This document shows positions 44,975-54,061 of a stretch of 64,000 bases of DNA, in pieces (within the stretch, counting starts at the first letter, position 1; each line of letters begins with the position of its first letter). Origin of the DNA: Pseudomonas sp. SORT22 (GTDB lineage Bacteria > Pseudomonadota > Gammaproteobacteria > Pseudomonadales > Pseudomonadaceae); NCBI RefSeq assembly GCF_018417635.1, contig NZ_CP071007.1, positions 2,976,501 through 3,040,500 of the forward strand, given 5' to 3'. Position numbers and translations under genes: made by a program. A model generated the notes under the pieces. The model saw only the letters and a list, made by a program, of their open reading frames with translations, searched no databases and had not been told where the DNA came from.

Positions 44975-45000
44975 GCCGCCCGCTAGGGGCGGCTTTTTTA
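44975..45000 (+). terminator. Rho-independent terminator after the giant gene
   Basis: 7-bp stem GCCGCCC / GGGCGGC (44975-44981 with 44987-44993), five-base loop, then TTTTTT. Confidence 0.92.
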
Positions 45001-45054
45001 CTTGCCAGGATAGGCACGAAACAGCCAGACCCGTGCCGCTCTATTTGAAAGGCG

Positions 45055-46116
45055 TCACAACCGTCCAGCCGCCTCACGCAGCAAGCGCTCGGTCGAATCC
45101 CAGCCCAGGCAACCGTCGGTGATCGACACGCCGTATTTGAGCGGCTGCGCGCCCAGCGTCTGGCAGCCATCGAACAGGTGGCCCTCGATCATCATGCCGA
45201 TTAGCGACGTATCGCCCTGCAGGCGCTGTTCGAGCACCTCGTTGAACACCGCCGGCTGGCGCAGCGGGTCCTTGGCGCTGTTGGCGTGGCTGCAATCGAC
45301 CATGATCCGTGCCGCGACGCCGGCTTTGGCCAGGCCCTGGCGGGCCAGGGCGATGCTCTGGCGGTCGTAGTTCGGGCCCTTGCTGCCGCCGCGCAGCACC
45401 AGGTGGGTATCGGCGTTGCCCAGGGTCTCGACAATCGCCGGGTAGCCTTGCACGTCCATGCCGAAGTGCCGGTGGCCGTGGGCGGCGCTGCGGATCGCGT
45501 CGCAGGCAATGCCAACACCGCCGTCGGTGCCGTTCTTGAAGCCTACCGGCAAACCCAGGCCGCTGACCATTTCGCGGTGAATCTGCGACTCGGTGGTGCG
45601 CGCGCCAATCGCCGCCCAGCTCAGCAGGTCATCGAAGTAGCCGGCCGCCATCGGTTGCAGCAGCTCGGTGGCCACCGGCAGGCCGCATTCGAGCATGGCC
45701 AGCATCAGCCCGCGCGACAGCGCGATGCCGCCGTGCATGTCGTCGCTGCCATCCAGGTGCGGATCGTAGGCCAGGCCTTTCCAGCCGACGGTGGTGCGCG
45801 GCTTTTCGACGTAGGCGCGCATCACCAGGAGCATCTTGTCGCTGACCTCCGAGGCCAGGCGGGCCAGGCGTTGGGCGTATTCGCGGGCCGAGCGCGGGTC
45901 GTGCAGCGAGCACGGGCCGACGATCAGCAGCAGGCGCTGGTCGTGGCCATCGAGGATGGCGCGCACGGCCTGGCGATGGGCTTCGACCTGGGCGGCGAGG
46001 GCGGGGGAAAGCGGCATTTGCTGCTTGAGCAACATCGGGCTCGGCAGGCGTTGGCTGACGGCGCTGTTGGCAGCGCTGGGTTCGGACAGTGGCAGAGCGA
46101 GGTTGGACGATTGCAT
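45055..46116 (-). CDS. DAHP synthase (3-deoxy-7-phosphoheptulonate synthase), type I
   Basis: 353 residues from ATG 46116. Motifs of the AroFGH family: LLIVGPCSLHDPRSAREYAQ, MRAYVEKPRTTVGWKG, GARTTESQIHREMVSGL, GFKNGTDGGVGIACDAI, RGGSKGPNYD, MVDCSHANSAKDP and SIMIEGHL-like GMMIEGHLFDG. It joins phosphoenolpyruvate and erythrose 4-phosphate in the first step of the shikimate pathway. Which of the Tyr-, Phe- or Trp-sensitive forms it is cannot be stated with certainty. Upstream, a leader peptide, attenuator and second aromatic-rich peptide suggest control by aromatic aminoacyl-tRNA. Confidence 0.92.
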   Translation of the reverse strand: MQSSNLALPLSEPSAANSAVSQRLPSPMLLKQQMPLSPALAAQVEAHRQAVRAILDGHDQRLLLIVGPCSLHDPRSAREYAQRLARLASEVSDKMLLVMRAYVEKPRTTVGWKGLAYDPHLDGSDDMHGGIALSRGLMLAMLECGLPVATELLQPMAAGYFDDLLSWAAIGARTTESQIHREMVSGLGLPVGFKNGTDGGVGIACDAIRSAAHGHRHFGMDVQGYPAIVETLGNADTHLVLRGGSKGPNYDRQSIALARQGLAKAGVAARIMVDCSHANSAKDPLRQPAVFNEVLEQRLQGDTSLIGMMIEGHLFDGCQTLGAQPLKYGVSITDGCLGWDSTERLLREAAGRL

Positions 46117-46165
46117 GGTGTGAATTCCCTGGGCGGCTGGCGGGGTCTGGCCCGCGCGCTCGGCC

Positions 46166-46315
46166 CTATCGAGGTGTTCGACAGTTGGCCGGATTGGCGT
46201 CATGTGTATGTGTGCCACCAACAAGTGACCGATCGGAGGCGGCAGGCTGGCCCGAACGGGATTGGCTAAATCGCCAGAAGTTGAAGCTTTGGTAACGGTA
46301 AGTGGCGTAGTTCAT
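46166..46315 (-). CDS. aromatic-rich 49-residue upstream peptide
   Basis: ATG 46315 has GAGGAACAGAAC upstream, a good site. The peptide begins MNYATYRYQSFNFWRFS: three Tyr, three Phe and one Trp in the first 16 residues, then an unremarkable tail ending at TAG 46166, 49 bases before the DAHP synthase ATG. The density of aromatic codons is that of a leader peptide. It lies downstream of the attenuator hairpin, so any effect would be through ribosome stalling, RNA folding near the synthase start, or translational coupling. Confidence 0.6.
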   Translation of the reverse strand: MNYATYRYQSFNFWRFSQSRSGQPAASDRSLVGGTHTHDANPANCRTPR

Positions 46316-46358
46316 GTTCTGTTCCTCAATGTAATTCGTTGATTGCCGGGGCCTTGAA

Positions 46359-46394
46359 ACGCAAAACCCCCGGTCGGGGGGCCGACCGGGGGTT
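46359..46394 (-). terminator. attenuator terminator of the DAHP synthase leader
   Basis: Read on the minus strand, AACCCCCGGTCGG (46394-46382) pairs perfectly with CCGACCGGGGGTT (46377-46365), four-base loop, followed by TTTTGCG. Fifty bases after the stop codon of the first leader peptide. A competing 7-bp pairing, GGGGCCG (46413-46419 region) with CGGCCCC (46378-46384 region), would break this stem and act as antiterminator. Confidence 0.8.
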
Positions 46395-46444
46395 GAGTAT
46401 TCTCGTGTTCGGCGGCCCCTTGAAAGTGGGCGCCGGTGAGGGTA

Positions 46445-46576
46445 TCAGCGGCGCCTGTGGCTAAACCAATACCCAAAATAAAACGCTGCCGGGGAGACAG
46501 TCGCGCACTCGGCAGCGGCCACGGGGCGCGACAGGCGACCAGTGCTGCAAGCGTGAGTGAGGGTGGTGTGCGACAT
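46445..46576 (-). CDS. leader peptide for aromatic-amino-acid attenuation
   Basis: 43 residues from ATG 46576, with GGAG six bases upstream. Close to the end it reads AFYFGYWFSHRRR: three Phe, two Tyr and one Trp within seven codons, then TGA 46445. A GGCGCCG/CGGCGCC stem (46451 and 46430 regions) overlaps the peptide end, and a terminator with T run follows. This is the layout of phe/tyr/trp attenuators: ribosome stalling at the aromatic codons would favour the antiterminator and allow DAHP synthase expression. Too short for ordinary gene calling. Confidence 0.78.
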   Translation of the reverse strand: MSHTTLTHACSTGRLSRPVAAAECATVSPAAFYFGYWFSHRRR

Positions 46577-46662
46577 GTGACTCTCCAGTTGATGTGCCCG
46601 AGCTTACTTCAGGCCTTGCCCAGGTTTCAATGGCTAATTTGCATGATTGTCATGCAGCGTGA

Positions 46663-47328
46663 CTATCGCCGCAGGTAAGCGGTGAAGTCGATGTCGCCGG
46701 CACTGAGGATCGCCTGCACGCGGTTGTGCACGTTGAGCTTGCGCAAAATCGCCGAGACGTGAGCCTTGACCGTGGTTTCGGCGATGTCGAGGTTGTAGGC
46801 GATCTGCTTGTTCGATTCGCCCTTGGTCATGCGTTCGAGCACCAGCAACTGCTTGCGGGTCAGGGCTTGCAGCAGCTCGGGGGCAAAGCCCTGATGGTCA
46901 CCCTGGTTGCGCCGGCTGCTGCTCTTTTGCGTGCGGATGATGTCCGGCGGCAAGTAGACATTGCCGTTGAGAATCTGCTCGATGGCCTCGGTCATCTGCG
47001 AGCGTGGCGAGGATTTGGTGATAAAGCCGACGGCGCCGTAGGTAATGGCCTGCAGCACGACTTGCTTGTCCTGTTCGGCCGAGACGATCACCACCGGGAT
47101 GGTCGGCGCCTCGTTGCGCAGGTTGATCAAACCGCCCAGGCCGTGCATACCGGGCATGTTCAGGTCGAGCAGGATCAGGTCGAGGTCGTCATGATCGCCA
47201 GTGATCGCCAGGGCGCTGTCGAGGTCGGCGGTTTCCATCACCTCGCTGCCGGGAAAGCCGTCGCTGATGACATTGTGGATGGCCTCGCGAAACAACGGAT
47301 GGTCGTCGGCGATCAGAATCTTGTACAT
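46663..47328 (-). CDS. agmR: LuxR-type response regulator, AgmR/ErbR-like
   Basis: 221 residues from ATG 47328 (AAGGTG upstream). Receiver domain with [18 protein letters not shown] and phospho-acceptor in [10 protein letters not shown] (about residue 57), conserved Lys in GFITKSS. C-terminal LuxR helix-turn-helix [20 protein letters not shown] to [18 protein letters not shown]. Sequence and setting match AgmR/ErbR/PedR1 regulators that switch on PQQ-dependent ethanol oxidation in Pseudomonas. The probable kinase is the hybrid sensor at 56549-59068, several genes away. Confidence 0.85.
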   Translation of the reverse strand: MYKILIADDHPLFREAIHNVISDGFPGSEVMETADLDSALAITGDHDDLDLILLDLNMPGMHGLGGLINLRNEAPTIPVVIVSAEQDKQVVLQAITYGAVGFITKSSPRSQMTEAIEQILNGNVYLPPDIIRTQKSSSRRNQGDHQGFAPELLQALTRKQLLVLERMTKGESNKQIAYNLDIAETTVKAHVSAILRKLNVHNRVQAILSAGDIDFTAYLRR

Positions 47329-47489
47329 GGCTTTGCACCTTATTGTTGTGGTTGTGCTGCACCCCTTCATTACAGGCCAGGTGCAACGCTTTGGGAATGC
47401 GACCATCGACAAGCAAAACAGTACCAAAGTAGTAGGCGGGCGCCCAGGCGTGCGTTCTAGCATGGGGCAAACCTGCGGGAGCTGCGAAG

Positions 47490-48116
47490 ATGGCGATATT
47501 GCTGGTGGATGATCACCCGATGCTGCGCCTGGGCCTGGTCGCGGCGCTGCAACAGGGCCTGGAGGGCATGACGGTGATCGAGGCGGCCAGTGGCGAAGAG
47601 GCGCTGGCCAAGGTCGGCGAGCAGTTGCCGGGGCTGGTGATCATGGACGTTGACTTGCCGGGTATCAGCGGCGTGGAAACCACCCGACGCCTGCGCCAGC
47701 GCCTGCCGCAACTGCGCGTGCTGTTTTTCAGCGAGCACACCGACCTTGGCCTGGTGCGCCAGGCCATGGCGGCCGGCGCCTGTGGTTACCTGTCCAAGGC
47801 GGCGGAGCCTGCCGTGCTGCTTGAAGCGGTGCGCCGGGTGCTTTGCGGGCATGCCTACATCGAACAGGCACTGGCCACCGAGCTTGTCTGTCAGCCAGGC
47901 GATACTGGCATTCACGGCCTGACCCAACGTGAAACGGAAATCTTTCTGATGCTGGCCAAGGGCACGCCGACCCGACTGATCGCCGAGCAGTTGTGCATCA
48001 GCAGCAAGACCGTGAGCAACTACCTGACCCTGCTCAAAAGCAAATTGCAGGTGGCCTCCCAGGCGCAGATGGTGCGCCTGGCGATCGAGGCCGGCTTGCT
48101 GCGGGTGGTTGCCTAG
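47490..48116 (+). CDS. LuxR-type response regulator, second in the ped cluster
   Basis: 208 residues, ATG with GGGAGCTGCGAAG upstream. Receiver [20 protein letters not shown], Asp about residue 53 in VIMDVDLPG, Lys in GYLSKAAEP; LuxR domain [20 protein letters not shown] to [18 protein letters not shown]. Divergent from agmR and beside pedE, the place where P. putida carries pedR2, whose kinase PedS2 senses lanthanides. That kinase gene is not adjacent here, so the identity is inference. Its stop overlaps the next gene's stop by four bases. Confidence 0.85.
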   Translation: MAILLVDDHPMLRLGLVAALQQGLEGMTVIEAASGEEALAKVGEQLPGLVIMDVDLPGISGVETTRRLRQRLPQLRVLFFSEHTDLGLVRQAMAAGACGYLSKAAEPAVLLEAVRRVLCGHAYIEQALATELVCQPGDTGIHGLTQRETEIFLMLAKGTPTRLIAEQLCISSKTVSNYLTLLKSKLQVASQAQMVRLAIEAGLLRVVA

Positions 48117-48751
48117 TCCCAGGTGGTCGGGCAGCCCTGGCAGCCTTGCATGTTGCTGTCCTGGAAGTTGGCGTAATGCTGGCGGCTGCCGCGCAGGTCG
48201 GCCTGCTCCAGGTTGCTTTCGCCGAACTTGGCTTCTTGCAGATTGGCATCGGCAAGGTTGGCGCCCTTGAGGTCGGCCTTGCTCAACCAGGTCATTTCCA
48301 GGTCGGCGGCCTGCAGTTTGCTATTGTGCAGTTTGGCCCCGGACAGGCGGGCGAACTCCAGGTAGGCGGCGCTCAAGTCGGCGTTTTCGAAGTTGGCGCC
48401 CTGGGCGAACATGCCCCAGGCCTGTACCGCAATCAGCCTGGCATCGCGCAGGTCGGCCAGGCGCAGGTTGCTTTGCTGCAGGCTGGCGCGGGTGAGGTTG
48501 GCGCCTTGCAGTCGGGCTTTTTCCAGGTTGGCCAGGTCCAGGCGCGCGTGGCGCAAATTCGCCCCGCGCAGGTCGGCACCGGCCAGGTTCATTTTGCGCA
48601 GGTCCTGGTTGCTGAGGTCGGCGTTGCGCAGGTTGGCGTTGGGGCACTGGCTCTCCTGGGCGATGGTGCAGCCGTTGATGGTCAATGGCGCGTCGTCGTC
48701 GGCGAGGGCGGCGGTGCAGGCGAGGGTGAGCAAGAGCGGGAGGTATTTCAT
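48113..48751 (-). CDS. exported pentapeptide-repeat protein
   Basis: 212 residues from ATG 48751 with AGGAGATCCCC upstream. Signal peptide KYLPLLLTLACTAALA. The mature protein is a run of about 25 A(D/N)LxN-type pentapeptides (ANLRNADLSNQDLRKMNLAG, ADLRGANLRHARLDLANLEK and so on), predicted to make a right-handed quadrilateral helix, followed by a Cys pair CQGC at the end. It begins with a segment holding two more cysteines. Periplasmic. It lies downstream of pedE as in P. putida, so a role in alcohol oxidation or its sensing is possible but unproven. Confidence 0.88.
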   Translation of the reverse strand: MKYLPLLLTLACTAALADDDAPLTINGCTIAQESQCPNANLRNADLSNQDLRKMNLAGADLRGANLRHARLDLANLEKARLQGANLTRASLQQSNLRLADLRDARLIAVQAWGMFAQGANFENADLSAAYLEFARLSGAKLHNSKLQAADLEMTWLSKADLKGANLADANLQEAKFGESNLEQADLRGSRQHYANFQDSNMQGCQGCPTTWD

Positions 48752-48778
48752 GGGGATCTCCTGGGCTGTGAGATGGCT

Positions 48779-48825
48779 ATCGCCGGCCAAGCCCGCTCCA
48801 ACACGGAGCGAGCTTGGCCGGCGAT
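48779..48825. repeat. REP-like palindrome after the alcohol dehydrogenase gene
   Basis: ATCGCCGGCCAAGCCCGCTCC (48779-48799, given in two parts by its 21-base length) pairs with 48805-48825 with a single mismatch. It lies five bases past the pedE stop and could end that transcript. Confidence 0.85.
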
Positions 48826-48829
48826 GGGC

Positions 48830-50701
48830 TTAGCGCTGGGCCGTCTTGGTATCCCAGGCCGGGATCTTGAACACCCAGAACGAGCCACCCTGGGCCACCG
48901 GCTTGGTCAGCTCGGCCATGTCGCCACCCCACAGCGGCACCGCGCCGCCGTAGCCGACGGTCACGCCGATGTACTGCTCACCGTCCTGTTCCCAGGTGAT
49001 CGGCGGCGAGACGATGCCGCTGCCAGTCTGGAATTTCCACAGTTCCTCGCCGGTCTTGGCGTTGAAGGCCTTGAAGTAGCCATCACCGGTACCGGTGAAC
49101 ACCAGGTTGCCCTTGGTCGCCAGCACCCCGGCCCACAGCGGCAGGCGCTCCTTGTGCTCCCAGACCATCTTGCCGGTGGTCGGGTCCATGGCCCGCAGCG
49201 AGCCGACGTGGTCCTCGTACATGCGCTTGATCCTGAAACCCATGCCCAGGTAGGCCGAGCCTTTCTTGTAGTTGACTTCCTCGGTCCAGTACTCCTCTTT
49301 CCACTGGTTCGACGGCACATAGAACAGGCCGGTGTCCTGGCTGTAGGCCATCGGGTTCCAGTTCTTGCCGCCCAAAAACGGTGGCGAGACTTCTACCGGC
49401 TTGCCCTTGGTTTGCCCAGGTTCGGGCTTGGCCGGACGCTGGCCGGGGTTTTCCACCGGGCGGCCGGTCTTGAGGTCGATGTGGCTGGCCCAGGTGATGT
49501 TGTCGGCGAACGGGAAGGCGTTCTTGAGTTTGCCGTTGGTGCGGTCGACCACGTAGAAGAAGCCGTTACGGTCGGCATGGGCGGTGGCCTTGTACTGCTT
49601 GCCGTCCTTGTCCTTGTAGTCGAACAGCACCAGTTCGTTGTTGCCGGAAAAGTCCCAGGCGTCGTTAGGCGTGTGCTGGTAGAACCACTTCACTTCGCCG
49701 GTCGAGGGGTCGACACCGACCTGGCCCGAGGTGTAGAGGCTGTCGAAGTCGTGCGGGTTGCCATCCTTGGAGGTACGCGCCCAGGTGTTCCACGGCCCCG
49801 GGTTGCCGGCGCCGACGATGATGGTATTGGTCTGGGCATCGAAGCTTGCGCTCTGCCACGGCGCGCCGCCGCCATGGCTCCAGGCCTCGACCTTGCCGGT
49901 CTCGGTGTTCGGATCATCCGGCCAGGACGGCGCCTTGACGTCACCGGTGGGGGTGCTGTCCTTGCCGTTCAGGCGGCCCATGTGGCCCTCGACGAAGGGC
50001 CGCATCCACACCTCGTCGCCGGTTTCCGGGTCGCGGGCATACAGCTGGCCGACCACGCCGAATTCATCGCCGGAGCTGCCGTGAATCAGCAACACCTTGC
50101 CGCTCTTCTGGTCCTTGATCAGGGTCGGGGCGCCGGTCATGGTGTAGCCGGCGCTGTGGTCGCCGAACTTTTTCTTCCACACCACCTTGCCGGTGTCCTT
50201 GTTCAGGGCGATGACCTGGGCGTCGAGGGTGCCGAAGTAGATCTTGTCGCCATAGATGGCGGCGCCGCGGTTTACCACGTCGCAGCACGGGCGAATGTTG
50301 TCGGGCAGGCGATGGTTGTAGGTCCACAGGCGTTTGCCGGTCTTGGCATCGAGGGCAAACACCCGCGAGTACGAGCCGGTGACGTAGATCACGCCGTCGT
50401 TGACGATGGCCTGGGACTCCTGGCCGCGCTGCTTCTCGTCACCAAAAGAGTACGACCAGGCCGGGGTCAGCTTGAACACGTTGTGGTCGTTGACCTGGGC
50501 CAGCGGGCTCCAGCGCTGGGCATTGGTGCCCATGCCGTACTGCAGCACGTTGCCGGTGCTCTTGTGGTCGTCGGCGATGTCTTCCCAGCTCACAGGTTTC
50601 GCCAGGGCATGCGGGGCCAGGGCCAGGCTGCCCAGCAGGAGGACGGTATGCACGGCAGCAGTCAGCGGGGAAAGTGCGGCGGGTAACGATCTTATTGTCA
50701 T
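48830..50701 (-). CDS. pedE: PQQ-dependent alcohol dehydrogenase, calcium type
   Basis: 623 residues from ATG 50701 (GGGAA eight bases upstream). Signal peptide [18 protein letters not shown]. Eight-bladed propeller enzyme: the vicinal disulfide [10 protein letters not shown] near 139 stacks on PQQ, and the catalytic Asp lies in [15 protein letters not shown] near 347. Two residues after that Asp is Ser, not the extra Asp of lanthanide-dependent PedH/XoxF, so calcium use is expected. Other blade motifs are [12 protein letters not shown] and [20 protein letters not shown]. It oxidises ethanol and other alcohols in the periplasm, passing electrons to the divergent cytochrome c. Confidence 0.92.
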   Translation of the reverse strand: MTIRSLPAALSPLTAAVHTVLLLGSLALAPHALAKPVSWEDIADDHKSTGNVLQYGMGTNAQRWSPLAQVNDHNVFKLTPAWSYSFGDEKQRGQESQAIVNDGVIYVTGSYSRVFALDAKTGKRLWTYNHRLPDNIRPCCDVVNRGAAIYGDKIYFGTLDAQVIALNKDTGKVVWKKKFGDHSAGYTMTGAPTLIKDQKSGKVLLIHGSSGDEFGVVGQLYARDPETGDEVWMRPFVEGHMGRLNGKDSTPTGDVKAPSWPDDPNTETGKVEAWSHGGGAPWQSASFDAQTNTIIVGAGNPGPWNTWARTSKDGNPHDFDSLYTSGQVGVDPSTGEVKWFYQHTPNDAWDFSGNNELVLFDYKDKDGKQYKATAHADRNGFFYVVDRTNGKLKNAFPFADNITWASHIDLKTGRPVENPGQRPAKPEPGQTKGKPVEVSPPFLGGKNWNPMAYSQDTGLFYVPSNQWKEEYWTEEVNYKKGSAYLGMGFRIKRMYEDHVGSLRAMDPTTGKMVWEHKERLPLWAGVLATKGNLVFTGTGDGYFKAFNAKTGEELWKFQTGSGIVSPPITWEQDGEQYIGVTVGYGGAVPLWGGDMAELTKPVAQGGSFWVFKIPAWDTKTAQR

Positions 50702-50961
50702 GGTTGGAGTTCCCAATGAAGGTTTTGGCCTGCATAGCCTGGAACGCCAAGGGCGCGATCGATACGGAAAATCTCCCGGTCTTTACGGGAAAATTTCCCA
50801 GGCCGGGCATGATTTGGCACTGCCCCACAAGCGCTACTACCAAGGGAGGAGGCTGCGGCCACCAAAGCAGCATGGGGGCCTCGCCAGCACGTTTCTAAGA
50901 TGCCGGCACAACCTTTCAGCCGAGAGGTTTTTGCGTGCAAACAGCAGTCGAGGGCAGAACA

Positions 50962-51399
50962 ATGAAAACAGCAAAAAACGCCTGGTTGAGCCTGATCGTC
51001 AGCGCCAGCCTGATGAGCAGCGCCGGGGCTTTTGCCCATGGCAACGTGACGCCGACCGCGGTCAACACCGGCAACCTGGAAAAGCTCGGTGAGCAGTGGC
51101 GCGCAGAAAACCCCTACCGCAACAGCAAGGACCACGACGAGGCGGTGTCCATCGGTGCTTCGGCCTACAACCAGAACTGCGCCGCCTGCCACGGCCTTGA
51201 AGCCAAGTCCGGCGGCATCGCCCCGGACCTGCGCTTGCTCGACGAAGGCGCTGCCGGTGATGAATGGTTTGTCGAGCGGGTGCGCAATGGCGCAGTACGC
51301 GATGGCCGGGTGTACATGCCGAAGATGGCTGACTACCTCAGCCAGGAAGCCTTATGGGCGGTGCGCAGTTACCTCGACAGCGTGCATGTCGAGGAGTGA
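50962..51399 (+). CDS. pedF: cytochrome c550, electron acceptor of the alcohol dehydrogenase
   Basis: 145 residues from ATG 50962, with AGGG upstream and a signal peptide (LSLIVSASLMSSAGAFA). One haem-binding CAACH near 77, a probable Met ligand in VYMPKMADY near 120. Size and context match ExaB/PedF, which takes electrons from the PQQ dehydrogenase. Divergent from pedE across 260 bases that must hold both promoters, probably under AgmR-type control. Confidence 0.9.
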   Translation: MKTAKNAWLSLIVSASLMSSAGAFAHGNVTPTAVNTGNLEKLGEQWRAENPYRNSKDHDEAVSIGASAYNQNCAACHGLEAKSGGIAPDLRLLDEGAAGDEWFVERVRNGAVRDGRVYMPKMADYLSQEALWAVRSYLDSVHVEE

Positions 51400-51401
51400 C
51401 T

Positions 51402-51472
51402 GTAGGAGCGGGCTTGACCCGCGATAGCGACTCAACAGTGATATCGCATCGCGGGTCAAGCCCGCTCCTGCA
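51402..51472. repeat. REP palindrome
   Basis: GTAGGAGCGGGCTTGACCCG and onward (51402-51425) is inverted at 51448-51472. The pair lies between the convergent ends of the cytochrome gene and the acyl-CoA dehydrogenase gene. Confidence 0.9.
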
Positions 51473-51483
51473 GTAGGCCGTGT

Positions 51484-52635
51484 TTACAAGGTGTAGTGCT
51501 TCAACTCCCGGGCAATCAGCATGCGCTGGATTTCGCTGGAGCCTTCGTAGATCTGGGTAATGCGCGCATCGCGGTAGTAACGCTCGACCGGGTAATCTTC
51601 CAGATAGCCATACCCGCCATGCACCTGGATCGCCTTGGAGCACACCCGCTCGGCCATTTCCGAGGCGAACAGCTTGGCCTGTGAGGCTTCGCTCAGGCAT
51701 GGCTTGCCGGCGCTGCGCAGGCGTGCGGCGTGGAGAATCAACAGCCGTGCGGCGTTGATCTGCACCTGCATGTCGGCCAGCAGGTTGGCGATGCTCTGGT
51801 GCTCGTTGATCGGCTTGCCGAACTGAATACGGTCACGCGAATACACCAGCGCCGCCTCGAATGCCGCGCGGGCAATGCCCAGGGCCTGGGCGGCGATGCC
51901 GATACGCCCGCCTTCGAGGTTGGACAGGGCAATGGCCAGGCCCTTGCCGCGCTCGCCGAGCATGTTGGCTGCCGGGATACGGCAGTTGTTGAGGGTTACC
52001 GCGCAGGTGTCGGAGGCGCGGATGCCCATCTTGTGCTCGCTGCGATCGACCACGAAGCCTTCGTTGTCGGTGGGCACCAGGAACGCCGAAATACCTTTTT
52101 TGCCCAGCTCCGGGTCAGTGACCGCGAAGACGATCGCCAGCCCTGCACGGCGGGCATTGCTGACGAACTGCTTGGCGCCATTGATCACCCAGTGATCGCC
52201 CTTAAGCTCGGCGCGGGTGCGCAGGTTGTGGGCCTCGGAGCCCGCTTGCGGCTCGGTCAGGCAGAAGCAGCCGATCACCTGGCCGCTGGCCAGGCGCTCA
52301 AGCCAGGTCTGTTGCTGTTCGGCGCTGCCGTAGGCGAGCAGCGGGCCGCAGCCCACCGAATTGTGAATGCTCATCAGCGCACCGGTGGCACCATCGCCGG
52401 CGGCGATCTCTTCGACCGCCAGGGCGTAGGCGACATAGTCGGTGTAACTGCCGCCCCATTGCTCGGGCACGACCATGCCCAGCAGGCCCAGCTCGCCCAT
52501 CTTCTGCACCACGCCATCGTCGATCCAGCCGGCCTTTTCCCAGGCCTGGGCATGGGGGGCGATCTCGCCACGGGCGAAGTCCCGGGCCATGTCGCGGATC
52601 ATGATCTGTTCTTCAGTCAGTTCCAGGTCTTGCAT
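51484..52635 (-). CDS. acyl-CoA dehydrogenase
   Basis: 383 residues. FAD acyl-CoA dehydrogenase motifs: [16 protein letters not shown] (about 128-143), [16 protein letters not shown], and near the end [40 protein letters not shown] with the catalytic Glu in YEGSSE. The pairing with a 3-hydroxyisobutyryl-CoA hydrolase gene 16 bases upstream suggests branched-chain (valine) catabolism, isobutyryl-CoA being a likely substrate; a short-chain role is also possible. Confidence 0.9.
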   Translation of the reverse strand: MQDLELTEEQIMIRDMARDFARGEIAPHAQAWEKAGWIDDGVVQKMGELGLLGMVVPEQWGGSYTDYVAYALAVEEIAAGDGATGALMSIHNSVGCGPLLAYGSAEQQQTWLERLASGQVIGCFCLTEPQAGSEAHNLRTRAELKGDHWVINGAKQFVSNARRAGLAIVFAVTDPELGKKGISAFLVPTDNEGFVVDRSEHKMGIRASDTCAVTLNNCRIPAANMLGERGKGLAIALSNLEGGRIGIAAQALGIARAAFEAALVYSRDRIQFGKPINEHQSIANLLADMQVQINAARLLILHAARLRSAGKPCLSEASQAKLFASEMAERVCSKAIQVHGGYGYLEDYPVERYYRDARITQIYEGSSEIQRMLIARELKHYTL

Positions 52636-52651
52636 CTGCGTACTCCAGGCC

Positions 52652-53722
52652 TCAGAGACCTTCGAAGAATTGATCCACGCGCTGGCGGTCGAGGCCGGCG
52701 AGGGTGGCGGGGTTCCAGCGTGGCTGCTTGTCCTTGTCGATGATCAGTGCGCGTACGCCTTCGATCAGGTCGCCATGCTCGAACCACTGGCGGTCCAGGT
52801 GCAGCTCCATCTTGAAGCAGTCTTCAAGACTCAGGTGACGGCCGCGACGAAGCATCTCCAGGGTCACGGCCATGGCCAGCGGCGAGCGGCTGTCGAGCAG
52901 ATCGGCGGTTTTCAGTGCCCATTCATGGCTGTCGGCCACGGTCACGGCGCGCAGTTGCTCGACGATACTGGCAACGTCGGGCAGGGCGAAGAAGTGATCG
53001 ATGGCCGGGCGCAACCTGGCCAGCGGTGCGTCTTCAAGCACCTGGGTGCCGAGTTTGGCCAGCACCCCTTGCAGGTCCTTGAGCGGGTGTTCGCCAAAGC
53101 TCAGGGTGTCGAGGCGCTCATCGAGGCTGGCCAGTTTGCTGCTGTCCAGGTACCAGTCGGCCAGGCCACAGTACAGCGCATCGGCCGCCTGCACCTGGAC
53201 GCCGCTGACCCCCAGGTAGATGCCCAGCTCGCCGGGAATGCGCGAGAGGAAGTAGCTGCCGCCAACATCCGGGAAATAACCGATGGCGGTTTCCGGCATG
53301 GCCAGGCGGCTGCGCTCGGTGACCACCCGCAGGTCGGCGCCCTGGGCCAGGCCCATGCCGCCGCCGAGGGTGAAGCCGTCCATCAGTGCCAGCACCGGCT
53401 TGGGGTAATGGTGGATGCACAGGTCGAGGGCGTATTCCTCGACGAAAAAATCCCGGTGCAGGCTGTCACCGGCCTTGTAGCTGTCGTACAGCGAACGGAT
53501 GTCGCCGCCGGCGCAGAAACCTTTCGGGCCTTCGCCGCGCAGGGTCACGGCATGCACCTGTGAGTCCGTGGCCCAGGCGTCAAGTTGGCGCTGCAGGCGG
53601 CGGACCATGTCCAGGGTCAGGGCGTTGAGGCCGGTGGGGCGGTTGAGGGTCAAGTGACCGATATGGTTGCGAACCTCGGCCAGTACATGGACGTCGGTTG
53701 GCGCTTGAGCGTGCGCGGTCAT
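52652..53722 (-). CDS. 3-hydroxyisobutyryl-CoA hydrolase or enoyl-CoA hydratase-like protein
   Basis: 356 residues, longer than plain crotonases (about 260), as in the HIBCH group. [58 protein letters not shown] (oxyanion hole) and the HIBCH mark [20 protein letters not shown] are all present. It would hydrolyse 3-hydroxyisobutyryl-CoA in valine breakdown. Two-gene operon with the acyl-CoA dehydrogenase. A CGTGTT-TT-AACACG dyad lies 33 bases upstream of the ATG. Confidence 0.88.
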   Translation of the reverse strand: MTAHAQAPTDVHVLAEVRNHIGHLTLNRPTGLNALTLDMVRRLQRQLDAWATDSQVHAVTLRGEGPKGFCAGGDIRSLYDSYKAGDSLHRDFFVEEYALDLCIHHYPKPVLALMDGFTLGGGMGLAQGADLRVVTERSRLAMPETAIGYFPDVGGSYFLSRIPGELGIYLGVSGVQVQAADALYCGLADWYLDSSKLASLDERLDTLSFGEHPLKDLQGVLAKLGTQVLEDAPLARLRPAIDHFFALPDVASIVEQLRAVTVADSHEWALKTADLLDSRSPLAMAVTLEMLRRGRHLSLEDCFKMELHLDRQWFEHGDLIEGVRALIIDKDKQPRWNPATLAGLDRQRVDQFFEGL

Positions 53723-54061
53723 CGCTTTCTCCCTGCTTTGTTATTGATTTTCCACGTGTTTTAACACGGTCTGGATAGGCGCTAGAGGATCGAAGGATCG
53801 TATCAGTGCAAATTTGCCCAATACAATCCGTAAATCTGCAGGCTCAGTCTGCATTTTTGCATGGGTGGGCGCGCCTAACGCACCGGGTCTTGCCACTTTA
53901 GCCTTGTGACACTGACGGGCAAGGGATTAGTTCCGCCTGCGGGCAGCCGGGCCGGTTGCGCCAAAGCAGCACGGGAGCGCCGCCAAGGCAGGGTATGGCC
54001 GCTTGCCGGGCCTTTCGATAATCGCCTCCGACATCTGTCCCCCCGTTTTGCGGAGAGCGCC
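53723..54061. other. divergent intergenic region, 339 bases
   Basis: Holds the upstream regions of the minus-strand hydrolase operon and the plus-strand porin. Apart from the palindrome at 53755-53768 I see no operator, hairpin terminator or small gene. An in-frame extension of the porin to 53906 reads as untranslated sequence. Confidence 0.5.
53755..53768. promoter_or_regulatory. perfect palindrome upstream of the hydrolase/dehydrogenase operon
   Basis: CGTGTT-TT-AACACG lies 33 bases before the ATG of the minus-strand operon, in a promoter-like place. A candidate operator; no regulator gene is adjacent. Confidence 0.45.

Noticed and set aside
47993..50686. 897-codon open frame on the plus strand
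   Set aside because: Antisense to the PQQ dehydrogenase and pentapeptide genes; low-complexity Gly/Val/Gln-rich translation typical of a shadow frame.
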